A DNA stretch of 64,000 nucleotides from Protea cynaroides (GCA_028583415.1 CM053265.1:37777597-37841596), one strand, 5' to 3'; positions 1-12,139 are shown, numbered from the stretch's first letter. Program-made: numbers and translations. Notes: generated from the sequence alone by a model not told the origin.

Positions 1-251
1 GGCTTGTCTGATTACGGTGTTTGATCTCACAACACAGTGATCCCTATGACTAGATTGGGTGGTTTCGGAAAGGATCCGGTTATGGCCGGTCTGACTTTGT
101 AACAAAAAATAGAGCATATATTACCTGATCCAACAAATATCCCTAAGCCACTATCGCTTCAAATCCATCTACGGTGGGAAAACCTAGCATGGGAAGGAAA
201 ACCAAGGTTAGAACGGATTTTTCGGGTGTAAGTTTTACAAAATTCCCCAAG

Positions 252-1333
252 TTAACGTATAGACATATCAAATTTCTTAAGAACATGATCAACATATGCC
301 TTTTGAGATAATCCCAGAAATCCACGCTTTCTACCTCTGCAGACCTCAATGCTAAGTACAAAAGTACTTTCTCCCATATATTTTATCTCAAAATTGTCAG
401 ACAGAAATCTCTTGGTTTCAACAAGTAAACCCATGTTACACCTGGCTAGTAAAATATCATTAACATAAAAGACAAGAAATATAAAATCACTCCCACTAAC
501 CTTCAGATAAATACAGTGATCCATTGCATTCTAGTGAATTCAAACAAAGATATAATCTGATCAAACTTTAGATTCCACTGCCTTGATGCTTGCTTTAATC
601 CATAAATAGATTTGTTGAGTTTGCAAACCATATCTGCTTTACCTTTTTCCTCAAAGCCTTCTGGTTGGAGCATATAAATACTTTCTGACAGGTCTCCATT
701 CAAAAAGGTTGTCTTTACATCCATTAGGTGTAGCTCTAAATCAAAATGAACTACCAATGCCTTGATAACTTTAAAAGAATCGTTCGAGGAAACTAGGGAA
801 AATATCTCCTTGTAGTCAATTCCTTTCCTTTATGTAAATCCCTTTGCTATCGATTTTGCTTTGTAGCATTCAACGCTGCCCTTAGAATCTCACTTGGTCT
901 TATACACCCACTTTGAACCTATGGGTACACAATCTCTTAGCAAGTCCATAAGCTCCCATACCTCACTGTTGTCCATAGACACAAACTCATCTTTCATGAC
1001 CTCTAATTATTTAGATGCTTTGCTGGTGCTCACAACTTCTTGTAAACTAGTGGGGTTTCCTTCTTGTCCATTGTCAAAATCACCCTCTGTTAAATAAAGA
1101 ACATAATCTGAGGGTATAGCTAACTTACGAGGTTTAGTAGATCTCCTCATTGCCACTTCTGGGTTTGCTGTCATAGCTAGAATATCATGTTGAATAAGGA
1201 CTTTTGGAACTACTACCTCATCTATCTCTAGTAAAGGTTTTTCTGGAATGACTGGCTTCACAACTGAGTGAGGTACCTCAGTGACAACTTCTATATGAAT
1301 CTCATCAGGCTCTAGATTTCTTGGTTGAGGCAT
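252..1333 (-). pseudogene. Ty1/copia pol remnant (integrase-RT linker and reverse transcriptase)
   Basis: Seen: three minus-strand pieces in shifted frames that read in order. Residues encoded at 1333-1007 hold the linker between integrase and RT, with the copia-typical stretch RRSTKPRKLAIPSDYV. 757-503 holds the RT fingers/palm (MDVKTTFLNGDL, then LKQASRQWNLKFD). 524-252 holds the palm with FYVNDILLA and ends at KKFDM. Between about 760 and 1006 the frame is broken by stops. Known: copia RT normally has YVDD at the catalytic site; here the first Asp is Asn. The copia-like reading stops near 252, so RNase H and LTRs are missing. Inferred: a truncated, inactive copia fossil. The family assignment is firm; the lineage within copia is not assigned. 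Confidence 0.9.
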
Positions 1334-1499
1334 CTCATTAACATCATTAATAAACTTGGCATAAATGATTTAAACTATCCTGTTTACTAAATTAGGATAG
1401 TAGTATCTGAATCCAAACCTGTTGTGGAGACATGGGGTTTTTTCTTACGACGGAGAGAGAAAGATCATATGCCCGTCAGCTTCCAATTTCATCCACCCA

Positions 1500-1770
1500 C
1501 GACAATGGATGGTGTTGATCTAGAGTCACCACCTAGATTAAGGTCTAGGACCTAAAATGTAGTCTCGTTATAAGATAAGATTTCTGTTGAATCATAACTC
1601 AATGTATCAATTCTAGTCTCATCAAAGATCAGGGTAAGCATTTAGGGTACAATTTGGAAAGGTATTAGGGACCCAAAATTGCCTGATACAAAAATTGGCC
1701 TCCTATCCAATCTACTTTCCTTATACTCTATTGTTCTTTACAATGCTTAGTCAATGGATGACTAGTGTTT
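1500..1770 (-). repeat. Diverged Ogre-type LTR terminus (fragment E)
   Basis: The stretch starting with agtcaccacctagatt and aaggtctaggacc, then a run ending in a region like gggtaagcatt...ggcacccaaa, parallels block for block the left ends of the LTRs at 2566, 9865, 38861 and 56537, but is much more diverged. Only the end can be aligned by eye; the other end of this LTR was not found. Orientation is inferred from the better copies, which all read on the minus strand. Confidence 0.5.
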
Positions 1771-1820
1771 ATGTGGGTAATCTTATGCCAAGTGTCTATG
1801 TTCTGCTAGCTTAGGTTACA

Positions 1821-2440
1821 GTGGGTGCGTCTGCCTACTCTGGCTTTAGAATTTTGGAAAAAAGACATAATATTTTGATGGGTAAGGCCTTGGGAAGACT
1901 TATCTGTGCAGATAGGAATACGAAGAATAAAACCCTTGGTCATTTTGCAAGATTATGTGTGGAGATAGTGATTGGTGACCCTCGCCCAGATGAGGTGATG
2001 GTGGAATGCTCACGTAATGGAGAATATATATTTTTTCAAGTAGGTGATTGAGTATGACCCCCCTCTAGGTGTGGAACTTATGGTAGGTTCTGTCATTAGT
2101 TAGGGGCCAACAAAATTGGCATGGCAGCTGCCGGAGTGGAGGATAAAGGGACTATGCAACAGGAGGGTCCTGTAATAGTGATGACTCGCAAAGGAGAAAT
2201 GTGTAAAATGTGCGAGGCTTGGCCAACCTAGCTCTGCTTGTAGTGGATGACTAGGCTGATGTCTTGGATGCAGAGGAGAGTTCTTGTGATGAGGTAGAGT
2301 GTCAGGATTTAGAGGAAGGTGATTTTTAGAGGTCCCTTGTTGTAGTTGCTGGTGAGGATGCTATGGTTAGAAATGGCTTTGTGTTTGAGCTTTCTTGTCA
2401 GGGTAACAGTTGTGAGGGCAATGGGCGGAAAAATGGAAAT
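1821..2440 (+). pseudogene. LINE ORF1-like (DUF4283-type) fragment
   Basis: Seen: an open stretch at 1821-2051 with ALGRLICADRNT followed by GHFARLCVEIVIGDPRPDEV and a hydrophobic F-rich end. Beyond 2051 the frame is interrupted by stops. Known: plant L1-type ORF1 and related zinc-knuckle proteins carry DUF4283 with a similar order (IG.LGR.L.VD..T, then G.FARVCVEVD...PLP). No CCHC knuckle could be read downstream. Inferred: a broken piece of a LINE ORF1 or of a host-derived relative. No poly(A) tail or TSD was recognised. Moderate confidence because the match is from memory of the family pattern only. Confidence 0.45.
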
Positions 2441-2565
2441 TCCTCCTTTTTTCTTAATTAAGTGATCCTCATTTTTTTAATTCTTCTAGTTTTAAATTCT
2501 CTACTCTCAATGACACAATAGGAATAAAAAGGTTTTCACCTTAAGATCTCATCCATTCACACAGG

Positions 2566-5154
2566 TGGGGGTAAAAATCTGGAGTCGCCACTTAGATAAG
2601 GTCTAGGACCTAAAAAGATTTTTTCTTGTTTAGAGAAACTCTAATGACTCACTGACTTAATGGATTGGCCTACTAATCTCACCAAAGGTAGGTAAGTGCC
2701 TAATTTATGAGTTGGGAAGGTTTTAGGCACCCAACTCACCCGGTCATTGACCGGTCTTTCTATGTCCTGTCCTTTCCTTTCATTATGCACATTTGGGGTT
2801 ATTTGATCTATTCTATGTAGTACGCATGGCGATCCTAAATTATGTTTCTAATTATCATCACACTGTGTCATCACTTTACAAACTAGTAATTCTATACATG
2901 GTGAATGAATATATATAATAGATACACAAATGAATGTGAGAATGAGTATCTACAAGAATGGGATGGTAACGTACAAAGCCATAAAAATTAAATAAAATAT
3001 GCTACAAGAGTATGACCAAGCTTGGGAAAAATCCCAAACTGCCTATGTATCCCTATGCGATAGGAATAAGCCAAATGTAGTTTTGGCGGAGGATGTGTAC
3101 AGATGTGTGATGGAGTGGATGTTCCTATAATCATATCACACATCGAAGCAGTGGATATTCCCATAATCATGGAATGCATCCTGTATGTGAGGTACTTCCT
3201 AAATCATAAGAACATACCCTCAATGAGGTAATCCCTGAATCAAGAGACTTACCTCCAAATAACCGTGTGTGAAGCAAAGCAACTTTCCACTGCATACGTA
3301 TCTCGAATGAGAATCAGGTCAAACGTAGTTCCCATGGTGTACGGGCCATGGATCCTAATTGTCAACACTCAAGAGGCTATCGCCACATCTCCCCTCACTC
3401 GACAAGGGTCATTTAATCTTACACAATTCCAGAACTTGGGGAAATGAATGGCCAAAGGCCACAAACCAAATCTAAATCATCAACCCATCATTCATCACGT
3501 TTGTAAAATGACCACACGAAGCTCTCATGGACCCGTACCCAAGGCACGAGTGGGTCTCAAGCTAAATGGGCCCACATTGGTTGGTACGAGATCCAAGATC
3601 CCATATGTGATTGGACTCGTTGGAGTCTCCTAAAATTTACATCTCGTGGGAAGAATACCATAACCATACATTTGGGACTTGTGGCGTGCCCATGTAGTGT
3701 ATCCCTAATTATTACAAAGAAGTACTTGAATGGGGATACATCTCTTGAGGGTGGGGAGTTATATGGTTTGCATTGGATAAATGCATAGGTGAATTAACCA
3801 TACTCAACAATGCAAGTGATTTAAACTTTATTTATTCAAGAAAAATAAGATATCCACATGAGACCTTTGTGAGCTGGACCAAATTATTAGAGACTACCCC
3901 TACAAATTTGTTGGAACTAGGTTTAACACAAACATGGACTCAACCCTAAAAATTCAATTATGTAAAACAAATCCGAACCACATCCTACGAAATAAACTTG
4001 ACCCTGAATTACCTTAAACCATAATTAAAAAAATAAATAATCTTAACACTGAGACAGATTGGTATAAACAAACTGAATTTTTTATACATGGTTTCAATGA
4101 CATGAGTCTAACATAAAATAGATGCCTTGACCGGTCCACATGGGCTAAACATAAAGCCATACTAACTGATCCAGCATTGCCCAAACCATGCCAAACCCAA
4201 GTCAACCATGAACCAAACTAAGATCATTCCCAAATTGGATTGAAATATTTGGACTAAACCATTCCAACCAAAGATAACTATTGGACTGAATCATTCTATC
4301 CTAAATCGGACCTATATCATTATCCTAAACCAGTGTTGAGACCAAACCTCCAATGGACCAGCCTAAAACCTATTAATCCTAAGTTAAAGCCATTAACCCA
4401 AGCCCATGCCCCTTATGATCATCTACGAGGTGGACCACTCCCTTAATCTAAATTGAAATTGCCTACGATAATCCATTTGTCAAGATAAAAAATCAAAACT
4501 CTGTATATGTCCTAAACCAAGTATCCTACCAGTGAGCTTATTGAAAGCAAAAATGGAAGATAGATGAGTAATTAGAAAGAAAGGAAAGAAAAAAAAAACC
4601 AATGAAACTATGAATCATATTGATCGTCCTAGACAGATTTTGGATGGGGACGATAAGCCCTTACTTTCAAATGAAATTATGGTCATCTGCAACTAATTTA
4701 TCTAGACTAAAACTGAAGTATGGGAATAAAAATCATCTAACCAAACATCTAACCTAACTTAGAATAGAACATAGAACACAAAGCTAATTGAGAAATGATA
4801 AACAATAACTAAATAGCAAAATATCCATATAATCAAATAAAATAACCCTTAATAAAAAAAAAAAGCTTAAGATATCAGAATCTTACCTGATCTACGATGG
4901 CTAGATGGTCACTGTGAGCAATAGTAGGCGTCATAGGGAAGACTGATGGTGGCTGTGGCACTGATACCATATTCCTCAATCGACAGCCATGGTGGCGGTG
5001 CCTTTCCTTTTTGATTTCTATGCGATGACGACAATGACAGTTCTTGCTCTTCCCTTTTCTTTGAGCAGTGGCAATGGCACCTAATTGGTAGCGGTGACGA
5101 TGCCCTAACGACGGTGGTGATGATGCCTTATTGGCAGGGATAATTGATACCCTC
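2566..5154 (-). mobile_element. Ogre-like LTR D, left part (split by the Tat insertion)
   Basis: Starts TGGGGGTAAAAATCTGGAG then tcgccacttagataaggtctaggacc, the same terminal block as the family-A LTRs but clearly diverged. The remainder (27634-28585) lies beyond the 22.5-kb Tat element; together they make an LTR of about 3.5 kb. The right end (28585) is followed by a purine-tract-type junction, so this is the 3' LTR of a minus-strand element. No coding potential is seen; content is AT-rich single-copy-looking sequence with short A-runs. No TSD is known, because the other end of the element is not in the window. Confidence 0.7.
5150..5154. repeat. Target-site duplication CCCTC (left) of the Tat element
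   Basis: CCCTC directly precedes the LTR start TGTTGTCACC; the same five bases follow the right LTR at 27634-27638. Its target is the body of Ogre-like LTR D. Confidence 0.92.
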
Positions 5155-5964
5155 TGTTGTCACCTCAAACTGGATTGGTCCTTAGCTCAATCGGATTTCC
5201 TACACAAGGAAGAAATGACACCGCAGTGATGCTTAGGTGGAGACACCCTTTGGCCACTCTGATGCTTAAGTTAGTTTGGTGGACAAGCAGTATGGGATAG
5301 ATAAGGAAAAATATCCCTTTGTATTAAGGGGATTTAAGTTGCTCACTTGCTTTAAGTTTGAAAGCTTGAAATTGTCTGTGTCTTTACTTGTGTTTACATT
5401 GTTCATTTATAGGCTAGGAGTGACCTTAATATGGAAATTGGACGTGTCTTCTGTCACGGCAGAATGTGCTCCCCTGGAGCATGACTTATGCTTGCTGATT
5501 TGGAAATCAAGTGATCTTATGCTGAGTCATTGGACAGTGGGATCTCCACTTCAAGATTCCGTTGATTACTCTATGGTGGATATCTGGGAAATCTAGCTCT
5601 TTGCATTCAGGTTTCTCAAGGTGGGCCCCCAATCATACGTTACCATCCAGCTGACACAATGCGCATGAACTTGTGTAGGGGCATGTTTTTGGTGAGGGGT
5701 CGAGGCCTTCGTATTGGGGAGGTGCCAAGGCCTCCAAGCTTGTATGGCACCAAGGCCTCTTGGCAGAGAGGTGTCGAGGCCTTCATGATGGCAAGGCTCC
5801 GAGGCCTTCACAATGGCTAGGCTCTGAGACCCTTATGATGGTTAGGTGTCGAAGCTCTTACAATGGCGGTTTTGGTTATCATTACAAGGGTTTTCCCACG
5901 AGGGCTTGGGCCTTAGTATGCACGTGTCGAAGTTTGGTTGGGGGAGATACATTCTCCCATATCA
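5155..5964 (-). mobile_element. 3' LTR of the Tat element
   Basis: 810 bp, aligned along its length with 26852-27633. On the minus strand it starts TGATATGGGAGAATG and ends ...GGTGACAACA. Within 5690-5860 are several near-repeats of a block around gaggccttcacaatggc. The TSD on its outer side is intact. Confidence 0.9.
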
Positions 5965-5980
5965 GACACCCCTTACTCTT
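5965..5980 (-). promoter_or_regulatory. Polypurine tract of the Tat element
   Basis: On the minus strand AGAGTAAGGGGTGTC immediately precedes the LTR start. The same form (purine run, then a GTC/ATC triplet, then TG) is seen at the giant element (46883-46897) and at LTR D (28586-28600), which supports the boundary. Confidence 0.7.
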
Positions 5981-6284
5981 GCCTGCTTCTTGAAGGTGGC
6001 GAGAGCAATATATCTTTCCATTCTTTGTCCGAGGCCTCTAAGGTTGCCTCTTGAGAAGCCGTAACAGTTGCTTTTTGGAGTGGGATTTTCAAATTTAAAT
6101 CAAAGCATTGTGGGTCTCGCCACTCACCTTGTTCTCAACTAATTGTACTATTCCATCATAAATGTGTTCAAAGGGGATCAGGTAGGGTGCGTCCATGTAG
6201 CACCTTGCTTTTTTGACGCGATGGTTACAGCCGTTTTGTAGGTTTATAGATCATTATGACCTACGTTCAGATTTTTATCTGAAC

Positions 6285-6428
6285 AACTGGTCTTTATAAA
6301 CTATTCACTTCTTCATTCTTTCTTCTTTCTACTTTTTCTTTTGATCTTTCTGGTTTGATTCTTTGCTGTTCCTTGTTCTCATACCTTCTGCACAGCTCTC
6401 CATTGATCCTCATCACATTTAAGTAAGT
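6285..6428 (+). promoter_or_regulatory. Putative promoter and CT-rich leader of the antisense gene
   Basis: TATAAA at 6295-6300 is followed about 25-30 bases later by a strongly pyrimidine-rich leader (cttcttcattctttcttctttc) and, about 130 bases after the TATA box, by the ATG at 6429. This arrangement suggests that the antisense gene has its own plus-strand promoter inside the retrotransposon. Inference from spacing and composition only; 5981-6284 shows nothing else. Confidence 0.5.
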
Positions 6429-6959
6429 ATGGCTAGGTCTAAGAATCCCAACAATAGAGTAGAAACTAATCCTGAAGAGGAAGCCTCGGGCTCAGGTGTC
6501 GCTAGGTGATGTGGCCAGGTTTCCACTTCTGCTTCCATTCCCCCTGTTATTCATGAAATAGGAATAGGCTAAGAAAATGAAGTTAAAAGGGCTATGTCTA
6601 TCCAAGCTGCCCAATACGAATGGCGAATCCCTAGCTTTTACCATCTTTAAGAGTCCCTCCAGGTACCAGTTTTGCTTCCAGTAAGTTTAAGAGTTGAATG
6701 ACTCAGTCCCTCTTAGATGCCATTAGAGAGCTTTACAGTGTCCCTGAGAACTTTTCTTTCATGCTACCAGAGTCTGAGGACAGAATGTGTGTAAGACCTG
6801 CACGCCACGAACCCGGTCTAACCTTACACTCTTGTGTCGTGAACAGTCTTCTTATCATGGTAGGGATAAGTGGACCAAGTGTGTGAAGAAACTACAAGGC
6901 TAGGTATGAAATTGAACCCAAAAACTTCTAATTAGGAGTGTGTGGTCGCATACCTAAAC

Positions 6960-6979
6960 AGGTGTGGTCGACCACACCT
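6960..6979. promoter_or_regulatory. Perfect 20-bp palindrome in family-B LTR promoter region
   Basis: AGGTGTGGTCGACCACACCT is its own reverse complement and lies about 185 bases upstream of the TATA box. The matching position in LTR B3 (33731-33750) is AGGTAGGGTCGACCCTACCT, also perfect, with two symmetric changes in both arms. It resembles a dyad protein-binding site. Confidence 0.75.
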
Positions 6980-7031
6980 TAGATAAATGTGACCACAAAA
7001 GTCTGGGACGTGTGGTCATAAGTTTTTGATT

Positions 7032-7055
7032 GTGTGGTCAACGGATTCTGTGACC
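7032..7055. promoter_or_regulatory. Stem-loop ortholog with conserved loop, B copy 1
   Basis: GGTCA (7036-7040), loop ACGGATTCTG (7041-7050), TGACC (7051-7055). Copies B2 (20785-20812) and B3 (33647-33676) have the same loop with different, longer pairing arms. About 110 bases upstream of the TATA box. Confidence 0.6.
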
Positions 7056-7162
7056 CCATGTGCAACCATACGAAGTCAGATAGACTCCGTGATTAGGAAA
7101 CCTTCCTAATCTGAAGGGGGTTCTTTCCTAATCTAAGTAAGACTCCATATGGAGGGTTTTCC

Positions 7163-7173
7163 TCTATAAATAG
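7163..7173 (+). promoter_or_regulatory. TATA box of family-B LTR, copy 1
   Basis: TCTATAAATAG; the homologous positions of B2 (20669-20680) and B3 (33533-33543) keep a TATA element on the minus strand. Downstream lies an A/G-rich leader (7215-7280). Confidence 0.75.
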
Positions 7174-7559
7174 GACGTCCCTTAGCCTCTTTCATCCTTT
7201 TAGAACCCAAATTAAAAGAGAGAAAGAAAAGAGGAGGAAGAGAAGGAGAATTGAAGAGGAAGACTAAGAGAAGGAAATTCAGAGAGAACTCTGAATCTTC
7301 AACAAGTATAAGGTATGAAACCATCCCCCACATCTATTGGATACCTAGAATAGATCATGGAGGAGATAGTGATTCAAAGTGAGACCCCAATCATCAAACC
7401 ATGGAAAAATTCTAAGAGATCCATGGAGGGAATCTATTAGGATGATGGATTATGTAAAATATGAATTTTAAGCCATAAAACAATCATAGAAAGGATCATG
7501 ATGATAAGCCAAGGAATCAAAACATGAAGGAATTGAATTGGGAGTGGAAAAGTCGACCA

Positions 7560-7870
7560 TCACATGTGTGGTCGTATGTGTGGTCGCATGATATGCAACC
7601 ACACGAGGCACATATGATTGACCACACACCCTGGGGAAAGTTTTAGGGAGGGTGTGGTCGCATGTGTGGTCGCATGATATGCGACCACACCTATCGACCA
7701 CACGCCCTCGAAAAAAATTCCAGGGAGGGTGTGGTGGCATGTATGGTCACATGATATGCGACCACACATAGCGACCATACGCCTGTGGGGAAGTTTCAGG
7801 GAGGGTGTGATCACATGTATGGTCGCATGATATGCGACCACATCTTGTGACCACATACCCTGTGGTTGCA
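7560..7870. repeat. 76-bp tandem repeat with GGTCG palindromes in LTR B copy 1
   Basis: Starts of successive units at 7648, 7725 and 7801, plus a more diverged first unit, give a period of 76-77. Each unit holds an inverted repeat: GTGTGGTCGCAT, spacer GAT, ATGCGACCACAC (perfect at 7664-7690). B2 and B3 hold no such array, only single related palindromes at the same place. Confidence 0.85.
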
Positions 7871-8159
7871 GAAACTGAGACCAGAGGTGCAGCCACACCT
7901 GCGACCACTCAGCTTCTGGAAGCCTGATTTGCTAGAAATAAATTTGTTAGGTTTTCAAGTGGTCTAAATGTAATTTAAAAATCTTGGACAAGAAACAACC
8001 ATCGACCAAAGGTGAGGGAACAAGACCTAAACTAATTGGCAAATAACAAGCTGTTTTACTTATTGAATCCAATGCCATAAATGATTATATGCTTATATGC
8101 TTGTAATGTGTATTTCACATGTCATCCAATATTCCTGCTATTACTGTTCATGCATATTT

Positions 8160-8210
8160 AATTCTGGTTATTTATAACATGATGATGATGATGATGATGA
8201 TGTTAGGAAT
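8160..8210. repeat. ATG trinucleotide microsatellite
   Basis: (atg)n around 8180-8202, kept as (atc)n on the minus-strand LTR-B copies near 19782, 32641 and 63661, so it is an LTR component. Confidence 0.85.
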
Positions 8211-10320
8211 AGGCATATGAATGTATCTGTGTGGTTAGTGTGCTTGATGCGAGTGGAGCATCAGGGGGAGGACGTGACACTGTGGTTCGTCCTGGTGACC
8301 AGACTCTAGCTCTATCTTACTCAAGTCTTTTCCACTAACATCGTCGTATCACCATTACCTTAGCAGAACTATTACGTCGTAGGGCATCAGGGGAGGTGGC
8401 CTCGGACCGTGTAGTCTCTAACTCTGCCGGGGGACTTTAGTTATATCTCTATGGACGTATTGAGGGATGCTGGGGTGAGGCCTTCGATACATTATTTGGC
8501 ATTAGGATTGGTTAGTTGCGAGCCCAATTTACAAGCTCTCTCCAATAGGGGCTTACGTGTTGGTATGGGTAGGGCATCAGGGGAAGTGTTATGCGATGTT
8601 TGATCCGGGCACTTTATGTCTATCTCTATTTCGTGATGGGTGCATGTGGGACGGAAATGGTGTTTGATCCATTGGGAGGCTTCACACACTCGTGTATAGA
8701 GGTGCGGCGGCCACCAATCCTTTCTATAGCACATTGCAAACTTATAAATCAAACCAAAGATATGAATTGAATGCATGCATATGTTTGTTGCATTGTTTTG
8801 TTTACTCACTGAGCTCAAGTTGGAGAGCTGACCCTTGCACGTGTAATTCTTTTTAGTTTTTGATGTTGTAGGTATTATGGATAAAGATTATGTCGACATG
8901 CCAACATATGAACATGTGGCTGCTATGGATGTATATGCTGTAGAGGACGAATATGGCTCGTCAAGCTAGTGTTTCAAGTATGGATACACTTGGTGTTTAA
9001 CTTCCATATTTGGATAATTGTAATATATATTAAATTATGTTTTGGTTACTTGTAGATAACTAGAATATAATTATTTATCATGATTAGACCTCAGTTAATA
9101 AGACTTCCACTATTTACTTTATTATCTCTAATTAATGTGGAATGTGTTTTGGTTTAACATGGTTGGCATAGCCTATATGAGATCCTGGTTGAACCATTGG
9201 TTTATTGATGGTTCATCACACCATTCTGGTTAGTCGAGAATTGGGGTGTGACAATGTGTACCCCTTCTGGTGATGCCATTGTTGTGTATGAGGAAATGTT
9301 CCAGCTAGGGTTTTGGCTCCCCCCTCCTTTTTATTTTGAATTGTTGGACAGCTATGAACTGGCCCCTTCGTAGATTACCCCCAATGGGTGGCATGAGATT
9401 ACCAGTTTCTTGGCCCATTCAAAGCTAAGGGGGTTACCTACCGAGGTCACCCTCTTTTAGAAGTTCATCCATTTGGAATCTGGACCATTGACTGCGGGGA
9501 TGGCTGGTATTATTTCCAATGTTGGAATGACTTGTCTTATTCCTCAGTCAAAGACATCATCACCTAGCATCATAATTGGAAGTACAATTTTATTTTTGTT
9601 TCCTAGCCTCCATTCCCTAAGGATACTTGGCTTCGTAACTGTTGGTCCAAGGTTATAATTTTTGTCGTCAATACTATCCCTATGATCGACCAAGACCTAA
9701 ATGAGTGCGCTGAAGCAATTTGTGCCATCCCTCCCCCAACTCTAGAGCAGTTAACTGACCTTGAGTTCCTTCGAAACACTAGGTTGGGTAAGCCCCATTT
9801 TGTTCGACTAACTTCATCGCTTTTGGTTATTCGAGACTTGACCTTCTTTTTCTGGTTGGCAGTGTGTGAGGACAAAGATCGAAATCTTTTGGAAGTCACC
9901 TAGATTAAGGTCTAGGACCATAGAAATGTGAAATCTCACCCCAAGGTAAGACTTCGATTGACTCATGACTCTTAGATTGAATTTCTGGTCCATCAGAGAT
10001 TGGGTAAGCGTCAGGTTACGATTATGGGAAGGGGTTAGGCCCCTAAACCGCCCGATCAAAATCGATCTCCTATACCTTTCCTATACTAGGCTCTATTTGT
10101 TAAACCAAACCAAACCAAGTGATTTGATATCATTGAACCGAATCTGTATCCATCAGATTGCCTACGTATCACGGAATTATTCTGAAAATAAGGTTCACCA
10201 TCGTAGTTCAGGTGTGATTAAAGTTTATGGCTGTGATTTATGCTTGTGCATGATTAAGTTCATTGTTCAAGTTGAAGTTTATGCTTGAAAGGTTGAGAAA
10301 TCCTATGGGTTAGGATCTGG

Positions 10321-11690
10321 ATAGTCCATGTGGACTGATAGATAGTCCTAGTGGATCTAAGAATAACCCTATTTGGGTTGAAATGTGGATAACCCTATCT
10401 GGGTTGAAATGTGGATAACCCTATGTGGGTTAAAATATGGGTAACTATCCTAGTGGTTCTATGGATAATCCAAGTGGACTAAGGTGTAGATCCAAATTTG
10501 AGATTCTCCCAAATGACCTATGTATCCTAGGGTTTGCCCAAGAAATCAGAATCCACGTAGTTCGGGCTGGATAACCCTATTTGGGTCAAAATATGGGTAA
10601 GTATCCTAATGGATTTATGGATAATCCGAGTGGACTAAGGTTTGGATAACCCTTTTTGGGTTAGAATATGGATAGATATCCTAGTGGATCTATGGATAGT
10701 CCGAGTGGACTAAGGTGTGGATAAATATCCTAGTGGATCTATGGATAGTCCGAGTGGATTAATGTGTGGATCCAAATTTGGGATTCTCCCAAATGGCCTA
10801 CGTATCCAAGGGTTTGCCTTAGGAATCAGAATCCGTGTAGTTCGAAATGGATAACCCTATTTGGGTCAAAATGTAGGTAAGTATCCTATTGGATCTATGG
10901 ATAGTCCGAGTGGACTAAGGTTTGGATAACCCTTTTTGGGTTGGAATATGGATAGATATTCCACTAGTGGATCTATGGATAGTCCGAGTGGAGTAAGGTG
11001 TGGATAAATATCCTAGTGGATCTATGGATAGTCCGAGTGGACTAAGGTGTGGATCCGAATTTGGGATTCTCCCAAATGGCCTACGTATCCTAGGGTTTGC
11101 CCTAGGAATCAGAATCCACATAGTTCGAACTGGATAACCCTATTTGGGTCAAAATGTGGGTAAGTATCCTAGTGGATCTATGGATAGTCCGAGTGGACTA
11201 AGGTTTGGATAACCCTTTTTGGGTTGGAATATGGATAGATATCCTAGTGGATCTATGGATAGTCCGAGTGGAGTAAGGTGTTGATAAATATCCTAGTGGA
11301 TCTATGGATAGTCCAAGTGGACTAAGGTGTGGATCCGAATTTGGGATTCTCCGAAATGGCCTACGTATCCTAGGGTTTGCCCTAGGAATCAGAATCCACG
11401 TAGTTCGAACTGGATAACCCTATTTGGGTCAAAATGTGGGTAAGTATCCTAGTGGATCTATGGATAGTCCGAGTGGACTAAGGTTTTGATAATCCTTTTT
11501 GGGTTGGAATATGGATAGATATCCTAGTGGATCTATGGATAGTCTGAGTGGACTAAGGTGTGGATAAATATCCTAGTGGATCTATGGATAGTCCGAGTGG
11601 ACTAAGGTGTGGATCCGAATTTGGGATTCTCCCAAATGGCCTACGTATCCTAGGGTTTGCCCTAGGAATCAGAATCCGTGTAGTTCGAAC
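10321..11690. repeat. Hairpin higher-order array, solo LTR A1
   Basis: About 280-bp units begin with ggataaccctatttgggtc at about 10570, 10849, 11130 and 11411. Each contains two to three 47-bp sub-units (atcctagtggatctatggat then agtccgagtggactaagg) and ends with a block ending in cgtagttcg. Most sub-blocks are short perfect inverted repeats. Confidence 0.9.
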
Positions 11691-11871
11691 ATAACCTGTT
11701 CTAGGGTAGAAAGTGAGAACCTATTCTAGGTTTGGGATTGAGAACCTATTCTTGGTTTAGGGTTTAGAACCTATTCTAGGTTTACGGTTTACCGAGGGGC
11801 AAAATCATCCTAAATTATCCTTTTCATCCTGAATTCTAATTTTGGAAGGTTTGGTAGAGTATTTTTCTTTC

Positions 11872-11877
11872 TTTATT
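11872..11877 (-). promoter_or_regulatory. Candidate poly(A) signal in LTR A1
   Basis: AATAAA on the minus strand inside a block conserved in all family-A copies (43103-43108, 58417-58422, and once per duplicated module in A2). If used, the hairpin array to its left (downstream) would lie in R/U5. Inference only. Confidence 0.35.
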
Positions 11878-12139
11878 AAGGATTTTATTATTTCCATTAT
11901 GTCCTTCCCAAGAATGTGGGTGCCTAAATACACATCCCCACACCTAATATGTTTGCTAGGTGTACAGATATGGCAGTTCGACTAGGGTGTTGCATAAATT
12001 AAATTATTGCCCAAAATAGAATATTCTATCTAAATATGGCATATAAAACATTTATGGCAAGAAATTCACATGTAGTAAGATTGTTTAAAATCTCTCACAT
12101 ATGGCATTTATTGCAAATAAGGCAAGAGCCTATATGGCA

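Larger units (their letters stand above)
6790..9253 (+). mobile_element. Solo LTR, family B copy 1 (chromovirus LTR)
   Basis: 2464 bp, starts TGTAAGACCTGCACG and ends TTGGGGTGTGACA, flanked by the perfect TSD ATGTG (6785-6789 and 9254-9258). Homologous LTRs lie at 18715-21041, 31585-33907 and 62603-end. No internal region accompanies it, so it is a solo LTR formed by LTR-LTR recombination. It interrupts the antisense gene; the coding frame resumes directly after the second TSD. Confidence 0.93.

Noticed and set aside
1..251. Continuation of copia RNase H
   Set aside because: Minus-strand translation after the RT end shows no RNase H landmark and several stops; left unassigned.
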